From a virus: DNA of 43,344 nt. A model generated the notes under the pieces. It did no database searches, was not told the DNA's origin, and saw only the letters and a list, made by a program, of their open reading frames with translations. The stretch is taken from the IMG/VR virus record IMGVR_UViG_3300009073_000022, positions 1 through 43,344 of that record; one strand, written 5' to 3'. Positions within the stretch are counted from its first letter, which is position 1, and every line of letters starts with the position of its first letter. This document shows, piece after piece, positions 24,653-31,571 of this stretch. Position numbers and translations under genes: made by a program.

Positions 24653-24901
24653 ATGAATAGTATTTTAATTTATGAAAAAGATTCTGGAATTGTTCAATCA
24701 GTGGTGAACAATAATATATCAGATATAAAATCTGATAATTATAAAAATTCACTTAAATCTGTGGAATCTAAATTACCCAAAGGCTTTGCCGCTGTCTATT
24801 TTAAAATAGAAGGTAATGAAATGCCCACTAAAATAAAAGTATCAAAAGATAAAAAAGTTAAAGTAATGGAACTATGTGAATATGGCATACAAGATAAATA
24901 A
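24653..24901 (+). CDS. Small protein between two fibre genes
   Basis: Not recognised. The 82-residue protein is Lys-rich and contains two short beta-like parts (NSILIYEKDSGIVQSVVNNN and FAAVYFKIEGNEMPTKIKV). It starts one base after the fibre gene stop with a weak GGA site, and its end overlaps the next fibre gene by 20 bases, so it is coupled to both. In many T4-like phages small proteins between fibre genes help fibre folding or attachment; that is only a positional guess here. Confidence 0.6.
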   Translation: MNSILIYEKDSGIVQSVVNNNISDIKSDNYKNSLKSVESKLPKGFAAVYFKIEGNEMPTKIKVSKDKKVKVMELCEYGIQDK

Positions 24902-26381
24902 AACCAACCCATTTGCAGAAAATGCGACGATAAACATTTCTGAGTTTACCAGTAATGGGCCATTGCATCCATTGAGTCCAATATTGGATGATACCGCAAT
25001 AGCAGCTAATAGTAGCTTAATACTCTATGGTAAAGCGCATCCTAATTATGGTGAGCGTCTTTCAGAGAATATTCTTAATATACTAGAAAATTTTTCCGGT
25101 TCAACAGAACCATCTTTCGCCACCGAAGGACAGCAATGGAGTTGTAGAATTGATTTTATTTTAACCGATACTGAATGGTATGAATGGGATCCAGTAGGAA
25201 AGACTTGGAATGTAGCAGTAGTAACAACTGGAACACCGTCAGATTTTGTTCATGGTGAATTGTTTTTTGATAATAGTTCGAAGCAATTAACTCGTGTTGT
25301 TAATACAGCAAACAATGCATTATCACCATCTACAATTAAAATCAAACACACCACAACAGGTGCTTTCTCTAACCCAAATTCTGTGGGATTCTTACCAGAA
25401 GTCGTTACTATGGAATATAGAAATGGTGAATGGCGAGGCATCTGTAATATAACAGTTAGTAAAATAGAACCAACTAGTGCTGACGAAGGACGTGTTTGGT
25501 ATGACACTACCGCCAATAGATTAAAAATATATGTTGATGATGATTTCATTGAGTTAAATGATAATTTCTTAGATTTATCTGGTGGTACAATGTCTGGTGA
25601 TATTGATATGGCAACCAATTCTATTGTTAACTTGGGAACACCAAGTACCAATTTCGATGCCACTACTAAAAAATATGTTGATGATTTAGTTCTTGCAAGT
25701 TCTGTGGCTTCATCTAATGTAAATGATTTATCGAATGTCGATGATGGAACCGCTCCATCTACAGCCACACCATTTTTAAAATACAACACAACATCTAGTA
25801 AATATGAAGTTAAAGCCCTTCAATTAGCCGATCTACAAGATGTTTCAGTTTCCGCTACAGAAATAAACTATCTATCTGGTTTAACATCCAATGTTAAAAG
25901 TGCAGTTGATACATTAACAATTAATTTAGGAAATCAAGAACAGGCGTTTATGGTTGCAGAAGGAACTACATTTGTAGCCGTACCTTCTAACACCATTACC
26001 GTTGTTGATGGATCATTCACTACAATATATGATCCAGATTCTATATTCGATGCCACCACTGGTGAATTTGATTTAGATGATTTCCCTGCAATTGGTGGTA
26101 ATGCAGTTGTAGAGATTTCTGTTATGGTTAAATGGGAAACTGATGCAACCGCAGGTAGTTGGAGAAAGGTTGGATTATCAGTATCACCATCAGCATTGAC
26201 TTCATACGAAGATCTTCGTGAAATTATTACTGGTCAAGAAACTACTAATAGTATTAATACTGGCCCAGTTAGAATTGATGGAACAAGTACAATTGCGATT
26301 AATGTAGAGCATTCAGCATCATCAGCTCAAGATTTAACGTTTTTCTCAATTGGAATTAAAATTCTAGATAAATCTGCTTAA
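24882..26381 (+). CDS. Tail-fibre-like structural protein (499 residues)
   Basis: This protein shares the amino plan of the 694-residue neighbour: NGPLHPLSP, SLILYGKAHPNYGERLSENILNILENF, a GQQWSCRIDF block, and later GRVWYDTTANRLKIYVDDDF, then LDLSGGTMSGDIDMATN and the ATTKKYVDDLV block. The end is different (WRKVGLSVSPSAL and a beta-rich final domain), as expected for different receptors or positions. The start at 24882 is an ATG overlapping the previous gene; ribosome site weak. The pair suggests a duplicated fibre gene with variable tips. Confidence 0.72.
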   Translation: MAYKINKTNPFAENATINISEFTSNGPLHPLSPILDDTAIAANSSLILYGKAHPNYGERLSENILNILENFSGSTEPSFATEGQQWSCRIDFILTDTEWYEWDPVGKTWNVAVVTTGTPSDFVHGELFFDNSSKQLTRVVNTANNALSPSTIKIKHTTTGAFSNPNSVGFLPEVVTMEYRNGEWRGICNITVSKIEPTSADEGRVWYDTTANRLKIYVDDDFIELNDNFLDLSGGTMSGDIDMATNSIVNLGTPSTNFDATTKKYVDDLVLASSVASSNVNDLSNVDDGTAPSTATPFLKYNTTSSKYEVKALQLADLQDVSVSATEINYLSGLTSNVKSAVDTLTINLGNQEQAFMVAEGTTFVAVPSNTITVVDGSFTTIYDPDSIFDATTGEFDLDDFPAIGGNAVVEISVMVKWETDATAGSWRKVGLSVSPSALTSYEDLREIITGQETTNSINTGPVRIDGTSTIAINVEHSASSAQDLTFFSIGIKILDKSA

Positions 26382-26393
26382 AATAAATTGATG

Positions 26394-26402
26394 TGATATT
26401 AT
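26394..26402 (+). promoter_or_regulatory. Extended -10 promoter right before the second DnaE-like half
   Basis: TGATATTAT fits the extended -10 element. Transcription would begin about at the ATG of the next gene (26410), which has no ribosome-binding sequence. This would give a leaderless mRNA. Confidence 0.45.
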
Positions 26403-26409
26403 CTATGTC

Positions 26410-26997
26410 ATGGATATAGACATAGATACTAAAACAGGCTTCGATCCATCCACCGTATTTCCTGACATTGTGCAAGCCTCCATGCTTGTCGATGATGGGT
26501 ATAAGAAACATAACGTTGGTTGGTATTTCCAAAACATGCCCAGCGATCCAGTAACAAACCTTGCAGCAATCCCATATGACGAAGCAGAACAATATGGATT
26601 CTTTAAAATAGATTTCCTATCAATTAATGTATATGATAATTTTAATTCTAAATCAGAAATTAGAGAATTGCTTAAATTAGAACCAAACTGGGATTTGTTG
26701 TTGGATAAAGAGAACTATCTTAATCTATTCCAGATTCATCGCTATTTTGATGTAGTTAGCCGTATACGACCACGATCAATACCAGAGTTAGCAGATTGCA
26801 TTGCACTCATAAGACCCGGCCCACGCTCTCTCTTAGACTCGTATGTTAATTCTAATCCCGAAGATAGAATTAAAATTAGACCATTAATTTATGATGGGAA
26901 TTGGGAAGGGTTTTCATTTAAGAAAAGTCATGCCCATGCATACGCATTGACAATAGTATTACAGCTTCATTTAATTGATATGGATAAAATTATTTAA
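26410..26997 (+). CDS. DnaE-like (Pol III alpha) palm, carboxy-terminal half
   Basis: The 195-residue protein begins MDIDID, which fits the catalytic PDFDxD of DNA polymerase III alpha: Asp2 and Asp4 take the places of the two metal-binding aspartates. YGFFKIDFLSINVYDNF (Asp68) matches the third aspartate block KFDFLGLrtLtii. Then LFQIHRYFDVVSRIRP and ADCIALIRPGP match VFQLESRGMKdLIKRLkP and IALVALfRPGP, and GFSFKKSHAHAYALTIV matches GFNKSHsaAYalv. The regions between these blocks (most of the fingers) are deleted, and no tau, clamp or OB parts exist. The partner half ends at 19320. Convergent with the next gene, whose stop overlaps by eight bases. Whether it polymerises DNA is open. Confidence 0.82.
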   Translation: MDIDIDTKTGFDPSTVFPDIVQASMLVDDGYKKHNVGWYFQNMPSDPVTNLAAIPYDEAEQYGFFKIDFLSINVYDNFNSKSEIRELLKLEPNWDLLLDKENYLNLFQIHRYFDVVSRIRPRSIPELADCIALIRPGPRSLLDSYVNSNPEDRIKIRPLIYDGNWEGFSFKKSHAHAYALTIVLQLHLIDMDKII

Positions 26998-27433
26998 TAA
27001 ATTTTTCCGTTATGATCGTATTAGATGGTAAATTAATTTTTTTCCGCTTTTTCCGTTTAACAGTGGCTATAGCAACTTCAATTGCTGGTAATGGTCCAAT
27101 AACACGCTCAATAAAGTCTTTATTGAATGATCTATGTAAAACAGTTGTTTCGTTGGTCAATTGTAGCCGAGCGAACTCATAAGATATTGGAAAGTTCTTT
27201 CGTTCTGAATCAGACCATTCATAAGCTATATTTAATATAGTTTCTTCATCTATATTTTGAGGACCACATAAATCTAGTATATAAGCAGAAATAGTCTTCT
27301 CAGTAACACGATCAACGATGGTTAAAAACTTATCACCATTAAATTGAATGAGAGTTATAAATTTATACCCAGTATAATCAGGTGGGTATTCTTCTCTAAT
27401 TAATTTACTGATTTTTCGCGTTGACATAGCCAA
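26990..27433 (-). CDS. Hypothetical late protein on the minus strand
   Basis: Not recognised. The 147-residue protein is basic, with an amino part rich in Lys and Arg (STRKISKLIREEYPPD), a beta-like middle (KFITLIQFNGDKFLTIVDRVTEKTISAYIL), and a Lys/Arg cluster near the end (KRKKRKKINLP). The first Met could equally be the one two residues in. A GATAAATA late-type promoter lies 28 bases before the start. It stands alone on the minus strand among rightward genes. A role in virion assembly or DNA binding would be consistent with late expression and the basic ends. Confidence 0.65.
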   Translation of the reverse strand: MAMSTRKISKLIREEYPPDYTGYKFITLIQFNGDKFLTIVDRVTEKTISAYILDLCGPQNIDEETILNIAYEWSDSERKNFPISYEFARLQLTNETTVLHRSFNKDFIERVIGPLPAIEVAIATVKRKKRKKINLPSNTIITEKFIK

Positions 27434-27460
27434 TTTCTCTTATTATTGTTATTATATTTG

Positions 27461-27468
27461 TATTTATC
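27461..27468 (-). promoter_or_regulatory. T4-type late promoter candidate (GATAAATA, minus strand)
   Basis: GATAAATA followed by CAAAT on the minus strand has one mismatch to the late consensus and lies in the divergent gap 28 bases before the start at 27433. Confidence 0.55.
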
Positions 27469-27500
27469 TGTGTTTTTTAATGCTGTTATGACGAAAAGTT

Positions 27501-27508
27501 AATAAATA
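27501..27508 (+). promoter_or_regulatory. T4-type late promoter candidate (AATAAATA)
   Basis: AATAAATACA with one mismatch to the late consensus lies 34 bases before the gene at 27543, back to back with the minus-strand late promoter in the same gap. Confidence 0.5.
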
Positions 27509-27542
27509 CATTTAAATTTTGTATATTTCGAAGGAATACTAA

Positions 27543-28226
27543 ATGGCTCGCGAACGTCCAATTAAATTAATTTTAAATGAAGTCACCAAGAAGGAAGAGG
27601 CGAGAAATTTTTTAAGACCAATTTTTCGTCGTGGTGACATGCAAAAAGATGATGTAATAGCAGCTATGATGCAACGATTGAAAATAGCTAACAATACAGC
27701 TATAACGTATTACCATATGTTAGCTAAAGATTTAGGAGTTAAAGATGACGAAGAAGATAACAAAATGGGGGGTGGTGGATCAGGAGAAGAATCCGATGAC
27801 ATCGATCTATCAGACGAAGATGGAGAACTCGAAGATGACGAAGGTGGTTTTGGTTCTGAAGAAGATGATTTTGAAACCGCTGGAAACTTCGATACCGATG
27901 AAGACGGCAATGTTGTGGTCGATCCAGATGAACTCGAAGATGGGGAATTCGTAAAAAACGACGATCCAGACCGACAAGGTGTTATTAGAACAGTTAAAGG
28001 CGCTAAGCTAGTTTATAAAAGAGAAAATTCTCAAGGTTTGTACGATGAGATGTGGATTTTTAACATTCACACTACATTAAATAAAGAAACTGATATTAAA
28101 CAAGACATATTAGCTGGTACAGACATTCCACCCAGATCGACTAGATCAGAAGATGGCGTACAAAAGTACACATTAACGACTCTAGGAAATGCACAAATAT
28201 TATTAATTACAAATTTAAGTCAATAA
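27543..28226 (+). CDS. Hypothetical protein with helical amino domain and acidic linker
   Basis: Not recognised. The 227-residue protein has a helical amino domain (about 1-68) with a helix-turn-helix feel (DDVIAAMMQRLKI then TAITYYHMLAKDLGV), a very acidic linker of about 75 residues with Gly runs, and a basic/beta carboxy domain (IRTVKGAKLVYKRENSQGLYDEMWIFN). The acidic linker may mimic DNA charge or simply separate the two domains. A good AAGGA ribosome site and a late promoter candidate stand upstream. The opposite strand also has an open frame here because of the repeated GAA/GAT codons, but it is a shadow. Confidence 0.65.
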   Translation: MARERPIKLILNEVTKKEEARNFLRPIFRRGDMQKDDVIAAMMQRLKIANNTAITYYHMLAKDLGVKDDEEDNKMGGGGSGEESDDIDLSDEDGELEDDEGGFGSEEDDFETAGNFDTDEDGNVVVDPDELEDGEFVKNDDPDRQGVIRTVKGAKLVYKRENSQGLYDEMWIFNIHTTLNKETDIKQDILAGTDIPPRSTRSEDGVQKYTLTTLGNAQILLITNLSQ

Positions 28227-28231
28227 AGTAT

Positions 28232-28260
28232 TTGATTTATTGACTTAGTTATCATATTAT
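28232..28260 (+). promoter_or_regulatory. Sigma70-type promoter
   Basis: TTGATT and TATTAT are 17 bases apart in the gap before the gene at 28287. A second -10-like TATAAT overlaps three bases further on. Confidence 0.6.
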
Positions 28261-28286
28261 AATCACTTGACCATCTGGAGAGTGAT

Positions 28287-28589
28287 ATGCACGAAGAAGA
28301 AATTAATGAAGAACACGAATCTAAAGATTCTTTATTAAAAGAAGCAGCCTCTCAAGAATTAATTGCTCTCCTAGAATCAGGAAAAAATCTCAAAACTGAA
28401 ATAGAAGAATCATCCACTCGAACAAAAAAATCATATCTTCAAAAAAAGTTAGATAAAATTAATACTCAAGCTATCCAAATGATAGTGGCAATGGAAACAT
28501 TAGATGATATTGAACAGCGCAAAGCTGAATCTGATGTAGATATAGATGAAGAAGCAATACAAAAATCACTTGATGGAGTAAGTCAATGA
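28287..28589 (+). CDS. Small coiled-coil hypothetical protein
   Basis: Not recognised. The 100-residue acidic protein is almost all predicted helix: LLKEAASQELIALLESGKNLKTEIE, TKKSYLQKKLDKINTQAIQMIVAMETL. It has a GGAGAG ribosome site and its own promoter. It overlaps the next gene by four bases, so it belongs to an operon of small proteins ending with a P-loop kinase. Confidence 0.65.
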   Translation: MHEEEINEEHESKDSLLKEAASQELIALLESGKNLKTEIEESSTRTKKSYLQKKLDKINTQAIQMIVAMETLDDIEQRKAESDVDIDEEAIQKSLDGVSQ

Positions 28590-29020
28590 TTGAGAATAGC
28601 TTCTCAGACAGGATTATCATAAAACCCAATACATTAAAGCGCTTAGCTGGTTTGCCAGATACGCATAATGATATGTTGAATCAGGCAAGCGTTGATGATT
28701 TTTTCGATAACATTGGTACTGAAACAGTTTCTGTAGAAATAATCACTCTAAGTCAATTTAAATATGAAACTACTTTTGATTATGTGTTGGATAAACACAC
28801 ATCTAATTCATTCACAGTTGAACAGATGGCATCGGAAATAGAGAAAAATTTAAAACGATTCGATAATCTTGTTCCCCATATATTAATTGAAGAAGTTGGT
28901 ATTTTGGTAGTAATAGATACTGACAAAGTTGATCATGAAGATATAGAATATGTTTCGCAATTATTATCCAGACTTCCAAGTACAGATGTTGGTTTTGTTT
29001 GGCATTACCTAGAGGAATAA
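28586..29020 (+). CDS. Hypothetical protein
   Basis: Not recognised. The 144-residue protein is acidic and mixed alpha/beta: SVEIITLSQFKYETTFDYVLDKH, a helix (TVEQMASEIEKNLKRF), then HILIEEVGILVVIDTDKV and a final YVSQLLSRLP helix. The strand pattern may be a small ferredoxin-like fold. It is translationally coupled to the preceding gene by an ATGA overlap and lies three bases before the P-loop kinase gene, which hints at a shared task. Confidence 0.6.
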   Translation: MIENSFSDRIIIKPNTLKRLAGLPDTHNDMLNQASVDDFFDNIGTETVSVEIITLSQFKYETTFDYVLDKHTSNSFTVEQMASEIEKNLKRFDNLVPHILIEEVGILVVIDTDKVDHEDIEYVSQLLSRLPSTDVGFVWHYLEE

Positions 29021-29023
29021 ATT

Positions 29024-29650
29024 ATGTTGTTTGCAGTATCAGGAAGTCAAGGTAGTGGAAAGAGTACAACATTAGCAATGCTGGAAAGCTTTGGCTATAA
29101 CGTTTTAAAGCGAAAAATAAGTAGATCTATATTAGACGATTGGAATGTTACATTAAATGAAGTTAACACTGATATGGAATTAACATTAAAGTTTCAAGAT
29201 GAAATTTTAAAACGCAAAGCAGAAGATGAACTTATTGCAGCCAATTCAGATGATATATATTTTACCGAGCGTGTGTTTACCGATTCGTTTGTATACTATC
29301 TTTTTAGTTTTGGTAAAGTATCTGATATGGGTTCTAAAATTAATGATTATTACAGTCGATGCGTGGAATATAACAAATACTATGATGGTGTATTTCAACT
29401 ACCGACTGGTAAGTTTAAAACAGAAGATGATGGTGTGCGAAATGCAAATCCATTATACGGTGCATCCGTAGACGTTGTATTAAATCATTTTTTAGAAATT
29501 GAATTTAATAGAGAATTGGAATTTGATGGCGAAACATTCAAAACGCCTCGTTTATATAATGTCACTCCAATTGATGCTACCGAACGTGCAAATTTTGTCA
29601 GAGGAATTACAGAAAAAATTGTTTTTGAAAAACGTTACAATAATGCTTGA
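29024..29650 (+). CDS. P-loop kinase / AAA-type nucleotide-binding protein
   Basis: The 208-residue protein starts with a Walker A motif, SGSQGSGKSTTL (residues 6-17), followed by SFGYNVLKRKISRSILDDW. A TERVFTDSFVYYLFSFG segment sits where NadR-type and deoxynucleoside kinases have their second acidic motif. The size and layout suit a small-molecule or nucleotide kinase (AAA_28 group). The substrate is unknown; NadR-like ribosylnicotinamide or (deoxy)nucleoside phosphorylation are candidates. A GAGGA ribosome site precedes it. It closes the 28.3 kb operon, and a new sigma70 promoter overlaps its stop. Confidence 0.75.
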   Translation: MLFAVSGSQGSGKSTTLAMLESFGYNVLKRKISRSILDDWNVTLNEVNTDMELTLKFQDEILKRKAEDELIAANSDDIYFTERVFTDSFVYYLFSFGKVSDMGSKINDYYSRCVEYNKYYDGVFQLPTGKFKTEDDGVRNANPLYGASVDVVLNHFLEIEFNRELEFDGETFKTPRLYNVTPIDATERANFVRGITEKIVFEKRYNNA

Positions 29651-29675
29651 CAGTTCACAAAAGATATATTATTCT
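29647..29675 (+). promoter_or_regulatory. Sigma70-type promoter
   Basis: A perfect TTGACA overlaps the stop codon of the kinase gene and is spaced by 17 bases from TATTCT. It drives the small gene at 29736, which ends in a strong terminator, giving a monocistronic unit. Confidence 0.7.
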
Positions 29676-29735
29676 GTGCGGCATCACAAGTATTTAGTGA
29701 TTGATCAAAATTAATTTATTTCAGGAGAATATTCT

Positions 29736-29942
29736 ATGGCAAAATCTAAAAGTTTAGCTACACCACAAGCAGTAAAAGCAACATACCCATCCAGTCATAC
29801 AGTACGGTTTACATCTATTCGTAGTGCAAGCCGGTCACTGACAGGTAATGGTTCAGATGCTCTAAGCACCAGCATTCGCCGCCGATTGAAAGAAGGTGGT
29901 GGATACGTAGGCAATGACGTTTATGTAGAAGCTGTAAACTAA
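29736..29942 (+). CDS. Small basic protein in a monocistronic unit
   Basis: Not recognised. The 68-residue protein is Ser/Thr/Arg-rich and basic (SHTVRFTSIRSASRSLTG, STSIRRRLKEGGGY). It has its own TTGACA promoter, a strong AGGAG site, an adjacent AGAATATTCT palindrome just before the start, and a rho-independent terminator right after the stop. Such strong, isolated expression is common for small phage proteins that act early against host machinery. That is inference from context; no known inhibitor is matched. Confidence 0.65.
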   Translation: MAKSKSLATPQAVKATYPSSHTVRFTSIRSASRSLTGNGSDALSTSIRRRLKEGGGYVGNDVYVEAVN

Positions 29943-29970
29943 ACAATCTACTTGTTATGTAGTATCAAAG

Positions 29971-29995
29971 GGCGACTTTATTGGTCGCCTTTTTT
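29971..29995 (+). terminator. Rho-independent terminator
   Basis: GGCGAC and GTCGCC form a 6-bp GC-rich stem with a 7-base loop, followed by TTTTTT and more T. A textbook terminator. Confidence 0.9.
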
Positions 29996-30123
29996 GTTTT
30001 AGAAATAAAAATAAGCATAAGAGCGTTTTGTGAACAACACGTCAGAAAAAATTAATTACATAGTTCAGAATTACCGCACTGACAGATGACAACAAATTAC
30101 TACTACATAGGAATTAAAGATTT

Positions 30124-31428
30124 ATGAGTACAGCAACTAAAACAAAACCAATGGACGTTAATACTACATTGAATGACAAGATTGACTTTTGGATTGAACA
30201 TGATCTGAATGTATTGTTCACCGGCACACAGGGTGTTGGTAAATCAACCATTATGGAAGAATCCTTCCGTCGCAATAACGTCAACTATAAGTATTTCACT
30301 GCATCGTTGATGGATCCGTACCTAACACTAATCGGCGTTCCTAAAGAACAGAAGAACGAAAAGACTGGTGAATCATTTCTTGAATACATCAAACCTAAAG
30401 AATTTAGCACCGATGCTGACTATGGTGTAGAAGCTATTTTCTTCGACGAATTTAATCGAGCTGGTCCTGCCGTTCGAAATGCCGTTATGGAATTGATTCA
30501 ATTCAAATCTATCAATGGTGTTCGTCTTCCAAATCTTCGCTTTGTTTGGGCAGCTATCAACCCTGCCGATGATGAAGAAACATTTGATGTTCATGAACTT
30601 GATCCAGCACAAAAAGATCGATTCCATGTTCAATACGTTCTTGAGAACAAGCCTTGTCCTATTTATTTTAAAGATAAATTTGGTAGTCACATTGCTAAGG
30701 TAGCAATCAAGTGGTGGAACGCTATTCCAGAAGAAATCAACAAACACGTATCTCCACGTCGCTTAGACTACGCACTAGAAATGTATCAGCGTGGTGGTGA
30801 TGTAAGTGATTCACTAGTTCCAGATTCACGTCCAGCCGATCTTATTCGTAAGCTACAGGATATGACAGCAGGTGAAGGTTCCAACATTGATCGTTGGGCA
30901 TCTGATCCACAATCATTCTTGAATGAGATAACAGATCGAAATGATCCAATGCCTGACGATAAGGTTGTTGAAGCGTTTCGTGATCTTAAAAACTACTCTA
31001 TCGATATGTCGGTTGATTTGGTTGCAAGTCTGCTACCAGAACAGCTTCGAGCATTGACACAGCAGCACGATACTGTTGATATACTACTTCGTAACATGAA
31101 CGGTATTAAGAGTGAGACTGTTAAATCAGCGCTTGAAGAAGGTACTTGGTACGAGCAACACCGAGACTTTGTTTATGATCGTTGTGAAAAGGCATCATCA
31201 GCAGAATTCTCTAAAGCATTCAAAGATGGTGATCTTGATGGTATGTTACAACACAAAGGCACTGGTTATACGTATCAAGTGATCCTGATGTGGGCCAAAG
31301 ATAACATGGATGAATTTCCAATGGATATCATGCGAGACATGTACAAAGAGAAGCCAAAACTTCTTGTATACCTGACACAGTGGGATTATGAATTGTCAGC
31401 CAAACTGTTTGAAGCTAAAAGCGTTTAA
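30124..31428 (+). CDS. MoxR-family AAA+ ATPase
   Basis: The 434-residue protein is a MoxR/RavA-type AAA+ ATPase. Walker A is GTQGVGKS at 34-41, Walker B is AIFFDEFNRAG at 104-114, and the sensor and lid parts (FVWAAINPAD, DPAQKDRFH) match the family. The carboxy region (about 260-434) is helical and unassigned. MoxR proteins work with a VWA-domain partner to remodel or load cofactors into protein complexes; such a partner is the next gene (31572). The pair is preceded by a strong terminator and a 180-base leader with no clear promoter, and is followed by another terminator. In a phage this probably aids virion or metalloprotein maturation, but the target is unknown. Confidence 0.88.
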   Translation: MSTATKTKPMDVNTTLNDKIDFWIEHDLNVLFTGTQGVGKSTIMEESFRRNNVNYKYFTASLMDPYLTLIGVPKEQKNEKTGESFLEYIKPKEFSTDADYGVEAIFFDEFNRAGPAVRNAVMELIQFKSINGVRLPNLRFVWAAINPADDEETFDVHELDPAQKDRFHVQYVLENKPCPIYFKDKFGSHIAKVAIKWWNAIPEEINKHVSPRRLDYALEMYQRGGDVSDSLVPDSRPADLIRKLQDMTAGEGSNIDRWASDPQSFLNEITDRNDPMPDDKVVEAFRDLKNYSIDMSVDLVASLLPEQLRALTQQHDTVDILLRNMNGIKSETVKSALEEGTWYEQHRDFVYDRCEKASSAEFSKAFKDGDLDGMLQHKGTGYTYQVILMWAKDNMDEFPMDIMRDMYKEKPKLLVYLTQWDYELSAKLFEAKSV

Positions 31429-31460
31429 GCAGTAAGGGATAACCCATGTAGTAGTGCTGG

Positions 31461-31495
31461 AAGGGGCTGGAATCATTGATTCTCAGTCCCTTTTG
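31461..31495 (+). terminator. Rho-independent terminator after the MoxR gene
   Basis: AAGGGGCTG pairs with CAGTCCCTT (one G-U), and inside it GAATCA pairs with TGATTC around a one-base centre, so the whole element is an almost continuous long stem. It is followed by a T-rich tail. Confidence 0.85.
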
Positions 31496-31517
31496 GTTTA
31501 TGATACTTGAAACACAC

Positions 31518-31533
31518 AAAATTAATTAATTTT
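31518..31533. repeat. Perfect 16-bp palindrome in a promoter region
   Basis: AAAATTAATTAATTTT is a perfect palindrome lying where the -35 region of the next promoter would be; a TATAAT follows at 31537-31542. It may be an UP element or an operator for the 31572 gene. Confidence 0.55.
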
Positions 31534-31536
31534 CTA

Positions 31537-31542
31537 TATAAT
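31537..31542 (+). promoter_or_regulatory. -10 box (TATAAT) for the VWA partner gene
   Basis: TATAAT lies 29 bases before the start codon. No good -35 hexamer is present at 17 bases, and the site is occupied by an AT palindrome, so activator help is possible. Confidence 0.5.
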
Positions 31543-31571
31543 ACCCACATTACATAACGGGATACGAACAA

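Noticed and set aside
27710-27910. Serine-rich minus-strand frame opposite the acidic linker at 27543
   Set aside because: It is the reverse of GAA/GAT repeats and has no start signals of its own.
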